Source: Cliona cf. orientalis | Lineage: Eukaryota > Porifera > Demospongiae > Clionaida > Clionaidae | NCBI GenBank assembly: GCA_963930775.1 | Contig: OZ005698.1 | Coordinates: forward strand, 7,570,501 to 7,634,500 | Direction of reading: 5' to 3' | DNA: 64,000 nt | Shown here: positions 23,144-33,995 of the stretch, piece by piece | How the letters are laid out: each line of letters begins with the position of its first letter | How positions within the stretch are numbered: position 1 is the first letter of the stretch | Translations under genes and position numbers: made by a program | Notes under the pieces: model-generated | Databases searched by the model: none | What the model was told of the DNA's origin: nothing | Seen by the model: the letters and a program-made list of their open reading frames with translations, nothing else

Positions 23144-25428
23144 CTACGTTATATTGCTTATGCCTGATGTGATTGCTGGAACCATGATATCCTCATCGAC
23201 AACAGTAGTAGGAAGCAATCCTATTGATAATGAGTATAATAATAATATTATGACTCAAAATAGCTATATATTATAATAATAGGTGGTAAATTGGTTACTA
23301 GCACATTAATATTCATGCTAGCTACTTCAATATGCACAGTGCATGCGTGGTAATGCAGGTGTATGATTAACTAATGCCTATATGTATCCACAACTTAATG
23401 ATACTTACCGGTATCGTACACTTTCAATACTTTCTCCGCCAGCTCTTGAAGGTGAATCTCATTCAACATGCGCGCAACGTCTCTCCAAGTGTTTCCTCCC
23501 TGCCTCAGCCAGTAATCCAGTACTTCAACTATGCTTTCCTCTGGGGTATAGTTTAAGCACTTGTTTAGTATATCCATTGGCACTCCAGCAGCCACACCAA
23601 ACTCATGCCACAAAGGAGTCACCTGACATCGGACTTGAATTAACAAAGTATCCAAGTTTAGATACTTATCTATTATAATACACATGTGTCTGCCATGAGA
23701 AATTGGCATTGAATATCGGTAAAACTTACCAACATCACTCTTAAATGAGTTTTGATGTTGTGTATGATTCACTTCAGCATATTCCACTCTATCTGCACTT
23801 GGTATTATGTTAGTCCTAACTCTAGTGTCGGAACCAATCTCCAGATAGGTCATCAATCCCTGTATCATGTAACAACAATAAGACAAACTTAAATTATTTA
23901 TATTATTTATGAAATTTTCACACCTCTTCATTGGACGAATGTTGAAGCAAGCTGTATTGACCTAAGTCCTGCTTTAAAAATGGTAAATTAATAGCTCTTA
24001 AAGGTCAATCATTGGATGTTTTCACTATCCATCTATGCACTATCAAGTTTACCATAATATTAATATTGCTGCCCGTAGGATCATTTGCCAGATGGTCAGA
24101 TGGAGCACGGGCTTCAGTTTCAAAGTCTAAGATACTGCACACGTAAGTGATCAGAGTATTATTACACATGTATTTGTACTATGAAACTTACGTTCGTGTT
24201 TTATGTTTTGCAATTGACTTGTATTTCATGATAGCTACCATAAAAATTATGGCTAGCAAAAGTAACAGTACTCCAGTAGATGCCACAGGAAGAGATATTG
24301 CAACTGCATGCACGAATAAAAAAATTAATATCTATTTAGGAGTATCTTAGACTAGTATTTTACATGAAATATGTACCTATACTCCTGGACCAGCCCTGTC
24401 CTTTAAGTATTTGTTTGGCTTTAAAGATGATGATTAAAATCAGATATTAATTGCAATTTTATGATAATAATAATTATTATTTACACTAACTTGTTGAATT
24501 AGGTGTAGTAGGTGTATCTGTAGTTAAGATATTATATTCAGGAGCCCTAATTAGCTCATAATAGGTCTTACCATTTACTATTAAGCGTACTGAATACTCT
24601 TCACTAGTGACTTCAGTTGTATTACCACACACAGTAACGTGAACGATCACTGTTGCATTGCACATACCAGCTAATAGATCACTCACTGTCAAGTTACATG
24701 TTACAGACGAGATCAATGAAGTTGTGGGTGGGCACATGCCACAATTTGAAGTGTTTACAGTATAAGTCAAATTTAGTGTACCACTACAGTTCAGTATGTC
24801 ATTATACTCTACGTCCCACGTAATTGTCAGTTCATTCGTCTGAAGTACAAATATAGTAAGATTTATGTTAATTGATGTAAGAAGAGCTGTATAGACCATA
24901 TTTGCATAATTATGGATAAAAATACATACCTAGTAACAATTTACCTGGTGGTATGCCAATTTGCTTGCTGCCAATAATCTGCCCACTTTTGTTAGCACAT
25001 TCAATAGTCCTACCAAACAAGCCCTCACTGATGTTAACAAGGAGCTGTGAAGTAAAGGATCCATCTGCAACTGAAACACTGCGACCGACTATCGGCCCCC
25101 TGGCTCCACACAATTCCTGAATTTCTATCCCCGAAGTAAACTGGCTATGACGCAGTGTAATTTTATCATTCTGACAGTCATCAAAGACAGTTCCTTGCCA
25201 GACTGTTGCAGCTCCACCAGTGATAGTACACTCCACTACCAGCTCACATCCACTTGAGCCAACAATTCTTAACTCGTTTTCTTGCATGATACCTCAATTA
25301 TAATAGTAATATTTATATCAGGACTGTCACAATAGTTCATTATAGAATTACTATTGTACCTTACCAGACTGAGTCTTGACGCCAGAAACTGTGAGAACCA
25401 ACAACAGCATTGTACCTAAAGGATCCAT
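23144..25428 (-). CDS. R5: Ig/FN3 receptor with death domain
   Basis: Eleven exons give about 501 residues in frame. Order: signal peptide (25365-25428, MDPLGTMLLLVLTVSGVK), Ig-like (24945-25292), FN3-like (24572-24886, NTSNCGMCPPTT), stalk exons 24491-24517 and 24377-24418, membrane helix (24192-24303, VASTGVLLLLLAIIFMVAI), three short juxtamembrane exons, death domain (about 23408-23669, DTLLIQVRCQVTPLWHEFGV to TWRDVARMLNEI) and terminal exon 23144-23220. The tail has MTYLEI (ITSM-like) and, 22 residues on, VEYAEV (ITIM-like) before the death domain. A shifted frame in the last exon ends the protein at GISNIT, without the proline-rich end of R9 and R18. It is divergent from R6 across 371 bp, and the two Ig domains differ at only a few residues. 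Confidence 0.87.
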
Positions 25429-25799
25429 GGAGTCTAAGTTGACCATTTGGCAATCAACGGTTGATTAAGAAGTTGTATGAATGCACTCTCTTGATCTAAT
25501 ATTAGAACTCTTAATATGGAAGAGAATAATAATATTTTTTTATTCAAACTTTTGGGGCTGGAAACACGAATGGCCATGGCTATGATTTTCAATTCCAAGA
25601 TTTGAGTGGCTGTTATGCCGTAATTCCCAAGTCATTACTCGTACTCTTGGATTAGCTTTATGTGTGTGCAGAACTGTAGCACTGTAGCAGTTCCCAAATT
25701 TTTGCCAAAATAATTATAAACGTTTAAACTAGCTGCATGCAGATAATTATTATGCAAAGCACACAGTGAGAGAGTTACAACTGCAACACTTTTGCTATA
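25429..25799. promoter_or_regulatory. Shared promoter of pair R5/R6
   Basis: A 371-bp spacer between head-to-head starts. A conserved block around 25548-25572 (ACTTTTGGGGCTGGAAACAC then GAATGG) recurs in the other pair promoters at about 30196, 33770, 43690, 48600 and 53044, and inverted near 61245. Probably a common regulatory element; factor unknown. Confidence 0.55.
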
Positions 25800-27485
25800 A
25801 TGCTACCTGCAGCTGTTTTTGTGCCTCTCATACTAGCATCATTGATCTTCAGATCAGGTAAATACAAACTTTAAACAGTGTAGAAATTATGTTATTTCTG
25901 TACTATAACAGGTACTGCACAAGAAAACGAGTTAAGAATTGTTGGCTCAAGTGGATGTGAGCTGGTAGTGGAGTGTACTATCACTGGTGGAGCTGCAACA
26001 GTCTGGCAAGGAACTGTCTTTGATGATGATTGTCAGAATGATAAAATTACACTGCGTCATAGCCAGTTTACTTCGGGGATAGAAATTCAGGAATTGTGTG
26101 GAGCCAGGGGGCCAATAGTTGGTCGCAGTGTTTCAGTTGTAGATGGATCCTTTACTTCACAGCTCCTTGTCAATATTAGCGAGAACTTGTTTGATAGGAC
26201 TATTGAATGTGCTAACAAAAGTGGGCAGATTATTGGCAGCAAGCAAATTAACGCACCATCAGGTAAAATTAATATGCATACATACATGCACCGTCTCTAT
26301 AAAGTACAATTATAATGTATGTTAATAATACCTTGCATAATAATATTATTATAGAAGTTTTCCCACCACCAAATATTACACTTTCTGAGATCAACAGAGA
26401 CCACCTGACTTTCACATGGGACTCCATTGCTACAAACGTATCTGGTGTGCAGTATTTTATTAGCACTTCAAACTGTGGTGTGTGCCCTAATACTACCTAT
26501 TCTACTTCTGTGAGGTGTGATTTCATCAACATTACTTCAAACCTCCACGAATGTTCCCTAACAATTCTAACCATGGTGTGTGGTAGAAATGGATCAGGTA
26601 GTGATCCATTCATTGTTACAGTAAGAGGTCAGTTGAAATTTATACACATTCTAAGACTCAGTGTGATAATTGTATCAAAAATTATACTAATAGTTCCACA
26701 CTCACCAACAGTTCAGATAGTACAAGTTACTGAAGGTTTGACTCTGATTACAACTGCTTTCAATAAAACCGTAAGGTTATCAATTTTCAGCTCCAGTCAC
26801 TAAAATTATAATTAGAATCTTGCAATGTCAGGAACTTATCTCCCTCAGTGATGGAACGACTGTATTAGCTACCGCTTTTACCATAAGCTACTCTGATTCG
26901 AGCACCGGTGAAACATGTGGTTTATCTACAATACCAGCTTCCTCGTGTGGGGAGAGAATTTGTAGTAATGTATTTGAAGTATCATCCACTTCATGTTTTA
27001 ACTTCACAAACATTGCTGTGAGTTTCTTTGCTAGCAGTAGTAGGCTAGGAAATGGACCTTCTTCTGGACAAACCTTCATCACACTTCAGCAACATAATGA
27101 CAGTGAGTCACAATGCTTACTTTGAAATTCATTACTAAGCTTATTGATTTGCTATACAGGTGTCAGAAACCAGGACTATCCTATGTGTGCATGCATGGAT
27201 TTTAGAGATATTACATATTATACATTTATCACCAGTGGAGGAGTAGCTTTTTTGATACTGATTGTAATTACAGCTGTGTTTATTTCTGTGACAGTTTTAC
27301 TTATTCGAAGTAAACGGTTGATGCAAAGGGAACTGAAAGATATTAAAGAGAGTCAGGACAACAGAAAGAAAGGCGACACTGTGTATGAAGAAATAAAACC
27401 ACTACCAGCATCAACTGTCATTGCAACAACTGAGAATACTGCCTACACGTGCATTTCAAGAATGTGTACTAATGCAAGCCTCTAA
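25800..27485 (+). CDS. R6: Ig/FN3 receptor with YEEI tail
   Basis: Six exons (25800-25857, 25912-26262, 26355-26627, 26694-26770, 26832-27102, 27160-27485) join to 451 residues. Order: signal peptide (MLPAAVFVPLILASLIFRSG); Ig-like domain (ELVVECTITGGAATVWQG to IECANKSG); FN3-like domain (TSNCGVCPNTTYS); second FN3-like domain (GETCGLSTIPASSCGERIC); membrane helix (GGVAFLILIVITAVFISVTV); 60-residue tail. The tail holds DTVYEEIKPLP and, 20 residues on, NTAYTCI. Both fit the immune switch consensus T-x-Y-x-x-V/I, and YEEI is also an optimal Src SH2 site. There is no death domain. It is the divergent partner of R5. Apparently intact. Confidence 0.9.
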
Positions 27486-27665
27486 CAGCCAATAACAATA
27501 ACTGTAAATAAATGGTATCAATTATTAATGCTCATACAAATAACATAACTTAATGCTGAAGCAGTTTTGGTTATAATAGGAGTAATAATTATTATTATGA
27601 TTACACAAACTATGATGACAGTTAGATTGACTAACTATAGTATGTGAATAATACAGTGTTGCCTA

Positions 27666-27871
27666 CCGTATAGCGGGAAACTTTCGAGGGAGAAAACTTT
27701 CACGAATTTCGCGATTTTTCAGCCATCCGCGAAAGTTTTCTCCACGAAATTCTAGGCATGTCACGCCCATTATGCAACCAGTTTTAACATTCTGCGAAAG
27801 TTTTCTCCACGAAATGCTCCTTTCTACCGATCCGCGAAAGTTTTCTCCCTCGAAAATTTCCCGCTATACGG
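27666..27871. mobile_element. 206-bp TA-flanked MITE
   Basis: Tips are CCGTATAGCGGGAAA at the left and TTTCCCGCTATACGG at the right, with TA duplicated on each side. Subterminal CGAAAGTTTTCTCC motifs repeat inside. The paralogous spacers at about 35850 and 55150 read GCCTATTTTGTA with a single TA, which is the unoccupied site. Confidence 0.9.
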
Positions 27872-28524
27872 TATTTTGTACTAATTTTAATGATTGTCGT
27901 GATCTTGCAGGTGGAAAGTAATGCAATGATGTTTTTCTCCAGATAGAATTGAAATTTTGATGACAACCTTGAATGCTAGGCAAACATCACTCGGCACAAT
28001 AACAAAGTATTCCCACAACGTTTGTGACAGCTTATGGCATAGATCATAATAATATTATTATAGGCTAATACGTAGCCTACATGATCTATGCTTATGGTCA
28101 ACTGACCCCATGCCAGTGTGCATGATATGATTTACAACAACTGCTCTACTTAAATTGTCAATCTATCACACATAATATTTCATTCGATCAATGCTGGCAA
28201 ACACCTTAAATCTATAATTTGGGCTTGCATGTATGTAGAGATGTGGCTAGGAGAAACCTTGGGAGAGACTAGTATGGATTGGGATTCATGCATGTGTGTA
28301 TAAATGATAGATAGCCTTTGACCTTGTCGATCATTTGAATGTAAACTAGCTGATGCAGATGTACATAATATAATGCCGTGGAAATCTGGTTCATGAATAT
28401 TAGCCTGTAGCTAGCTTCTCTTTCCATTGGGTATGAGATGAAGGTCTATAGACTCTAGTTCTATGCAAGTGCATATATGACATTGTGTGCACATGTGCTG
28501 TGTACTATGCCTTGTACATACAAC

Positions 28525-28562
28525 CATAGATGATATAGTACGGACGTACTATATCATCTATG
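28525..28562. repeat. Perfect 18-bp inverted repeat
   Basis: CATAGATGATATAGTACG is followed by two bases and its exact reverse complement, which could form a cruciform or RNA hairpin. The paralogous copy near 46404 is interrupted by the MITE at 46444-46662. Confidence 0.85.
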
Positions 28563-28739
28563 ATACAACTAATGAACTGGCCACAGCCGATAGCGTTACT
28601 AAGCAGCAAAGTGGATACACGTGTCAATTATGATTAACTGATATCATAAGTAACTGCAAATTGCTTGACGACCTTTTACCATTATCATTAATAAGGTCAG
28701 GGTTCAAACGGCTATGGTGGATATGGATGTCAGGGTAGA

Positions 28740-28993
28740 TGATCTAGTAATTATCATTTCTCCTGGGATAGACTTAGGGGGTAGAACACTTATATTTACT
28801 GCTGCAGGAAGAGCTGTACATTATTTTACCAATCATAAGATAATGTAAATCTATACCTCACATACCTGGTATTGATGATGACATTGTATCAATTTTATGG
28901 CTGCCAACAATATTATATCCACTTTGGTTAGCACATTCAATAATCGTACCATTATATTATAATTAATTATTGTGTTGTCACAAACAGGTACAA
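28740..28993 (-). pseudogene. Ig/FN3 receptor fragment
   Basis: Minus-strand relic holding the 5' edge of an FN3 exon, the intron, and the 3' part of an Ig exon (IECANQSG and GSHKID-type ending). It stops abruptly at TACAAGGAGCTGTG, followed by TACATGTGC. Fragments with the same breakpoint occur at 36600-36845 and 46780-47030, so one broken copy was later duplicated with the unit. Confidence 0.75.
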
Positions 28994-29212
28994 GGAGCTG
29001 TGTACATGTGCATGTATACTACATCCTGTCCGTGCCTATGGCCTAACTAATAATTTATTAACAGGCAAAGACAACTCGTTAGTTATATATTATAGCTCGC
29101 CATCCCCTGAAGGAGTTGCGAAATCTGTAATATTGAAAAGTTGGGAGGGCTTGATAAGCATAAACCAGATCTGTAGTTCAAGTGCATAGGTTAGACCGAT
29201 GATCATGATACA

Positions 29213-30063
29213 TTAGCTCATGATAATATTATAGATCTCACCATTAAGATCCACTGAATATTGTTCAGTTATTACTCTATGACACTCTATGATTTGAATC
29301 GTCACTGTTACATTACATACTGGTGTATCAACTTGCAGATTACTTTCTGTTAAATTACATGTTGCAAAGTTGGATGAAGCTATCGTTCTACACGTACCAC
29401 AATTTGAGATATTTACATATTCATAAATTTGAGTCATCAATGCGTCATTATCATACACTAAGTCCCAAGTAATTATCATTTCTCCTGGGATAGACTTAGG
29501 GGGTAGAACACTTATATTTATTGCTGCAGGAAGAGCTGTACATTATTTTTACCAATCATAAGATAATGCAAATCTATACCTCACATACCTGGTATTGATG
29601 ATGTGTCAATTTTATGGCTACCAACAATATATCCACTTTGGTTAGCACATTCAATAATCGTACCATTAATTATTGCGTTGTCATAAACAGGTACAAGGAG
29701 CTGTGAAGTAAATTAAGGATCCATCTGTAACTGAAACACTGCGAATAACTATTGGCTGCATTGTCCCACATGATGCATTGAGAAATATCCCCGAGGTATT
29801 AAACTTGCTGTGTCGTAGTGTAATCTTATCATTCTGACAGCTATCAAAGATCGTTCCTTGCCAGACCGTTGCAGCTCCACCAGTGATAGTACACTCCACT
29901 ACCAGCTTACATCCACATGAGCTGACAACTCTAAACTCATTTTCTTGTGCAATACCTCAAATTAAATAGATATCAGTAATAATAATAATATCAATAAAAT
30001 GCAACTTGCCTGATTTTATGCCAGAAACAATGAGAACTAACAAGTGTCTACCGAAGTATCCAT
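29213..30063 (-). pseudogene. R7: relic of a minus-strand receptor
   Basis: Remains of a receptor like R9: signal-peptide exon (about 30010-30063), Ig exon (about 29590-29945) and FN3 exon (29213-29510, SNCGTC and FATCNLTESNLQV). The signal exon is frame-shifted by a short loss, and the Ig exon has an extra AATT near 29715. No membrane or tail exons follow; the next sequence is the fragment at 28740-28993. It was the head-to-head partner of R8. Confidence 0.8.
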
Positions 30064-30415
30064 GATATCTAGTCGATTCCTGTGTAGATGAATGTTAGTT
30101 GATTGACAGTTGACAGTTGAAGTTGTGTGGAAGATTAGTGGTCACCAATTAAAATAAACGTTTGTCAAGTGGAAGTTGAATATTAATCTAATCTTTGGGG
30201 ATGGAAATATGAAGGATCATAACTTTGATCTCATATACGCTGCTGCTTTCAATTCCCAGGTCATCAACCATTCTGATATAGCCAGAATTCCCAAAATGTT
30301 ACCACAGCTCATAGCAAACATTTAAACTCTATGTGAATAACCAAAGCACATAATGTAGTGAGCTAGAGGAGCAGATTAATTTGCAACTATAATAAATATT
30401 TACAAGAATCTGATA

Positions 30416-30760
30416 ATGCTACCTGCAGTCATTACTGTAATTCTTTTGTTAACAGTAACAGGTTCAATCTTCAGACCAGGTAAATAAGAAGTTTATCTGT
30501 ATTAAAATGACATCATTCTGTATAGCTAGGTGAGGCATATGGAAATGAGTTCAGAGATGTCAGCTCATGTGTATGCCCTGGGTGTGAGCTGGTAGTGGAG
30601 TGTACTATCACTGGTGGAGCTGCAACAGTCTGGCAAGGAACTGTCTTTGATAGCTGTCAGCTGAATGATAAAATTACACTACGTCATAGCCTGTTTAATT
30701 TAATACAGGGATAGTGCTCGATGAATCATGTTATCATATTATCATAGCCATATATATAGA
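30416..30760 (+). pseudogene. R8: truncated plus-strand receptor
   Basis: Signal-peptide exon (MLPAVITVILLLTVTGSIFR, from 30416) and the first half of an Ig exon (CVCPGCELVVEC, TITGGAATVWQGT), which then changes near 30745 into sequence matching the region downstream of R4 (from about 22290). A recombination junction replaced the rest of the gene. Frame is also disturbed before the junction. Confidence 0.8.
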
Positions 30761-31425
30761 ATGTAGTTGTGTCTGCCTATAGAGCTTATTCCTTATAATT
30801 TGTATACATGTTGCACATGCATTGTATCTAATGTGACCCCCATGGAGATATAATATCTATTTTAACACTAGCTGTTTGGTGTAAATGGGGTAACTAAACC
30901 ATGAAGTAATAGCACCTGCTTTATATATTGGTCAAGTACAGACATGACCAGTTTGATTTTCAAACTACATTACCGACTAATTTCAACTTCATTCATTGAT
31001 TCCAAAAATTCATATTCCATTATGATACAGCCTGGTCATGCGTCAGAAATGTATGTATGAATACTGCATTCTGGTGTTGACAACCATAACAATAATTATT
31101 ATGCAGAGGTTCAAAATTTGAACCAAGCATAAGTGAATATTGTCATATAATATTGGCACGGAGGGAGTCATTCCCCCCAAAAATTTGTTTATCAGACATT
31201 GGCGAGCCGTTTCGAACATCTACTAACAAACAACTCTGTTATACAAAACCCATGGGTGCCTGTTTATGAAACTTAACATCCATGCCATGGTCTCAATTTG
31301 TAATTATCATTTACCTTGTGTACGTCAACATCTCCCTCGAAAAAAATCATTTTTTATCCTAATAATATTATCCTTAACTAAGTATTACAGTAATAAAAAA
31401 TAATGATGAAGTTTACACTCAGTGT
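30761..31425. other. Duplicated 3' spacer of R9
   Basis: Homologous to 22290-23090 and 49700-50520, including a diverged copy of the IAELFRTS-like block near 31180-31270. No intact gene is seen. Confidence 0.5.
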
Positions 31426-33654
31426 CTAGTAGGGCTTAGGAGGCAGAGGAGGAGGAGAAGGCTGACTCTGATCATGAGTCTCAGATGTTACTTCTCCTAT
31501 GCCTCCTGATGTAATTGCTGGAACCATAATGTCCTCGTCAACAACGGTAGTGGGAAGTAATCCTATTGATAATGTGTATAATAGTTATGACTCATATTAT
31601 AGATGGTTGGTTCGCTACATGTAACTAAACATGCACAGTGCATGCGTGCATGGCAATGCAGGTGTGTGATCAATGCAACTGATGCCTATAATATGTATCA
31701 GACATTTAAGGCTTACCAGTATCATAAACCTTTAATATCTTTTTTGCCAGATCTTGAAGGTGAATCTCATTCAAGACACCGGCAACATCTCTCCAAGTTT
31801 TTCCTCCCTGCCTTAGCCAGTAATCCAGCACTTCAACTATGCTTTCCTCTGGGGTATAGTTGAAGCACTTGTTTAGTGTATCCATTGGCACCCCAGCAGC
31901 TACACCAAACTCATGCCACAGGGGAGTCACTTGATACCGGACTTGAATTAACAAAGTGTCCAAATTAAGATACTTATCTATGTGGATGTGATCGATATAT
32001 TGATCAATAAAAAATGCACAGTTTCTAATTATCTTACCAATTGAAATTTGAGGTTTTGTAGACTTGCGATGATTCACTTCAGCATACTCCACTGAATCTG
32101 CACTTGGCAGTACTTCTGTCCTAACTCTCGTATTGGGACCAATCTCTAGATAGGTCATTAGTCCCTGTAAAAATTAATTATGATAAACCTAAAAGATTCT
32201 CTATTCATACTCTTTCTACGTACCTCATTATTGGATGGATACTGAAGTAAGCTGTATTGACCTAAGTACTGCTTTTTTTATAATAACATTAAAATTATGT
32301 ACTGGTTCTAATATTATTTTTTTTTATTTACCATCATGTTATCACCCTCTACATCTACATGTACAGGATTATCTGAATGATCTGAAATGCCTCCAATCCT
32401 AAGTAATGTCATAGTTAAGCACAACATTATTACTATAATAATTATCATATGATGGTGAGTGATGGGGCTATGAAACTTACATTTGTTTTTTGTGCTGTGA
32501 TTTGTATTTCACAATAGCTACCACAAAAATCATAGCTAGCACAAGTAGCATTAACAGTAATCCAATGGATGCCAAAGGAATAGCTACTAGAAAGACCTTC
32601 TGAGGCTCGTTGTATAAAAGAGGCGTACATATACTCCAGTTTCTTGTAGCCACCTGTTTAGCTTTATAGAGGAAATAATATGGCTTTAGTTACTGAGTAT
32701 GCATAACTAAGTACGTTACACTAACTTAAATTAGCTGTAGTCATCGTATCATTATGTGTGGCATAAACCAGATCTGTATAGGTTAGACCGATGATCATGA
32801 TACATTAGCTCATGATATTATAGATCTCACCATTAAGGTCCACTGAGTATTGTTCGGTAATTACACTGTTACACTCAATGATTTCAATCATCACTGTTAC
32901 ATTACATACTGGTGTATCAACTTGCAGATTACTTTCTGTTAAATTACATGTTGCAAAGTTGGATGAAGCTGTCATACACATACCACAATTTGAGGTATCA
33001 TAGACTTGAGTCACATTCTGATTCAGTGTGTCGTTCTCATACACTAAGTCCCAAGCAATTATCACTTCTCCTGGGATAGACTTAGGGGGTAGAACACTTA
33101 TATTTATTGCTGCAGGAATAGATGTATATTTTTAGCAATCATAAAGTAGGTATATAGATCTCACACACCTGGTATTGATGATGTATCAATTTTATGGCTG
33201 CCAATAATATTATATCCACTTTGGTTAGCACATTCAATGATCGTACCAATAATTGAATTGTTACAAAGAGTTACAATGAGCTGTGAAGTAAAGGATCCAT
33301 CTGCAGCTGAAATACTACGACCAACTATTGGCGGCATTGTCCCACATGATTGATTGAACACTGTCCCTGTATTAAACTGGGTATGACGTAGTGTAATTTC
33401 ATCATTCTGACAGCCATCCAAGATCGTTCCTTGCCAGATTGTTGCAACTCCACCAGTGACAGTACACTCCACTACCAGCTCACACCCACATGAGCTGACA
33501 ACTCTAAATTCATTTTCTTGTGCATTACATCAATAAAGATATCAGTAGTAATAATAATTATAATAATATTAACACCAACATAATACAACTTGCCTGATTT
33601 TATGCCAGAAACCATGAGAACTAACAATAGTATTATAGTGCCTAAAGTATCCAT
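31426..33654 (-). CDS. R9: Ig/FN3 death-domain receptor, Pro-rich end
   Basis: Ten exons join in frame to 518 residues: 33594-33654, 33169-33516, 32831-33109, 32726-32773, 32481-32661, 32332-32398, 32224-32271, 32038-32164, 31717-31977, 31426-31562. Order: signal peptide (MDTLGTIILLLVLMVSGIKS); Ig-like; FN3-like (TSNCGMC, FATCNLTES); stalk; membrane helix (LASIGLLLMLLVLAMIFVVA); MTYLEI and VEYAEV tyrosine motifs; death domain (DTLLIQVRYQVTPLWHEFGV to TWRDVAGVLNEI); and a C-terminus with PSPPPLPPKP, a likely SH3 ligand. The first intron uses a GC donor (CAG|GCAAGT). It is divergent from R10 by 341 bp. It is the best-preserved minus-strand death-domain gene of the cluster. Confidence 0.9.
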
Positions 33655-33995
33655 GAAGTCTCATTTGTAGATGAATACTAGTTGATTGACAGTTGACAGT
33701 TAAAGTTATGCAGAAGATAAGTGGTTACCAATTATAATTCTGTCATGAGGAAGTTGGATATCAATTTAAACTTTGGGAATGGAATCATGAACGATCACTT
33801 ATAACTTAAATCGCATATCAGAACTACTGCTACTTTCAATTCCCAGGTATTACATAACCCATTCTCTTGCGGATTGGAGTATGAATCAATAGAGGCAGAA
33901 TTCCCAAAATATTACCACTGCTCGTAGCAAAATTATGTGAATACGCAAAGCACACAGTGAGAGAATCAGATTGGCTTTGAATTTTACAAGATATA
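33655..33995. promoter_or_regulatory. Shared promoter of pair R9/R10
   Basis: A 341-bp divergent spacer with the conserved block AAGTTGGATATCAATTTAAA then CTTTGGGAATGGAATCATGA at about 33751-33789. Near-identical blocks lie at 43671-43708 and 48588-48626, and an inverted one near 61240-61275. Confidence 0.6.

Larger units (their letters stand above)
27486..28739. other. Duplicated spacer downstream of R6
   Basis: Non-coding spacer repeated behind R10 (35682-36599), R12 (45633-46779) and R16 (54977-55924). It contains a MITE at 27666-27871 and an inverted repeat at 28525-28562. No gene is seen. Confidence 0.6.

Noticed and set aside
29681-29899. R7 as a functional receptor
   Set aside because: Signal exon and Ig exon are both out of frame and no membrane or tail exons follow.
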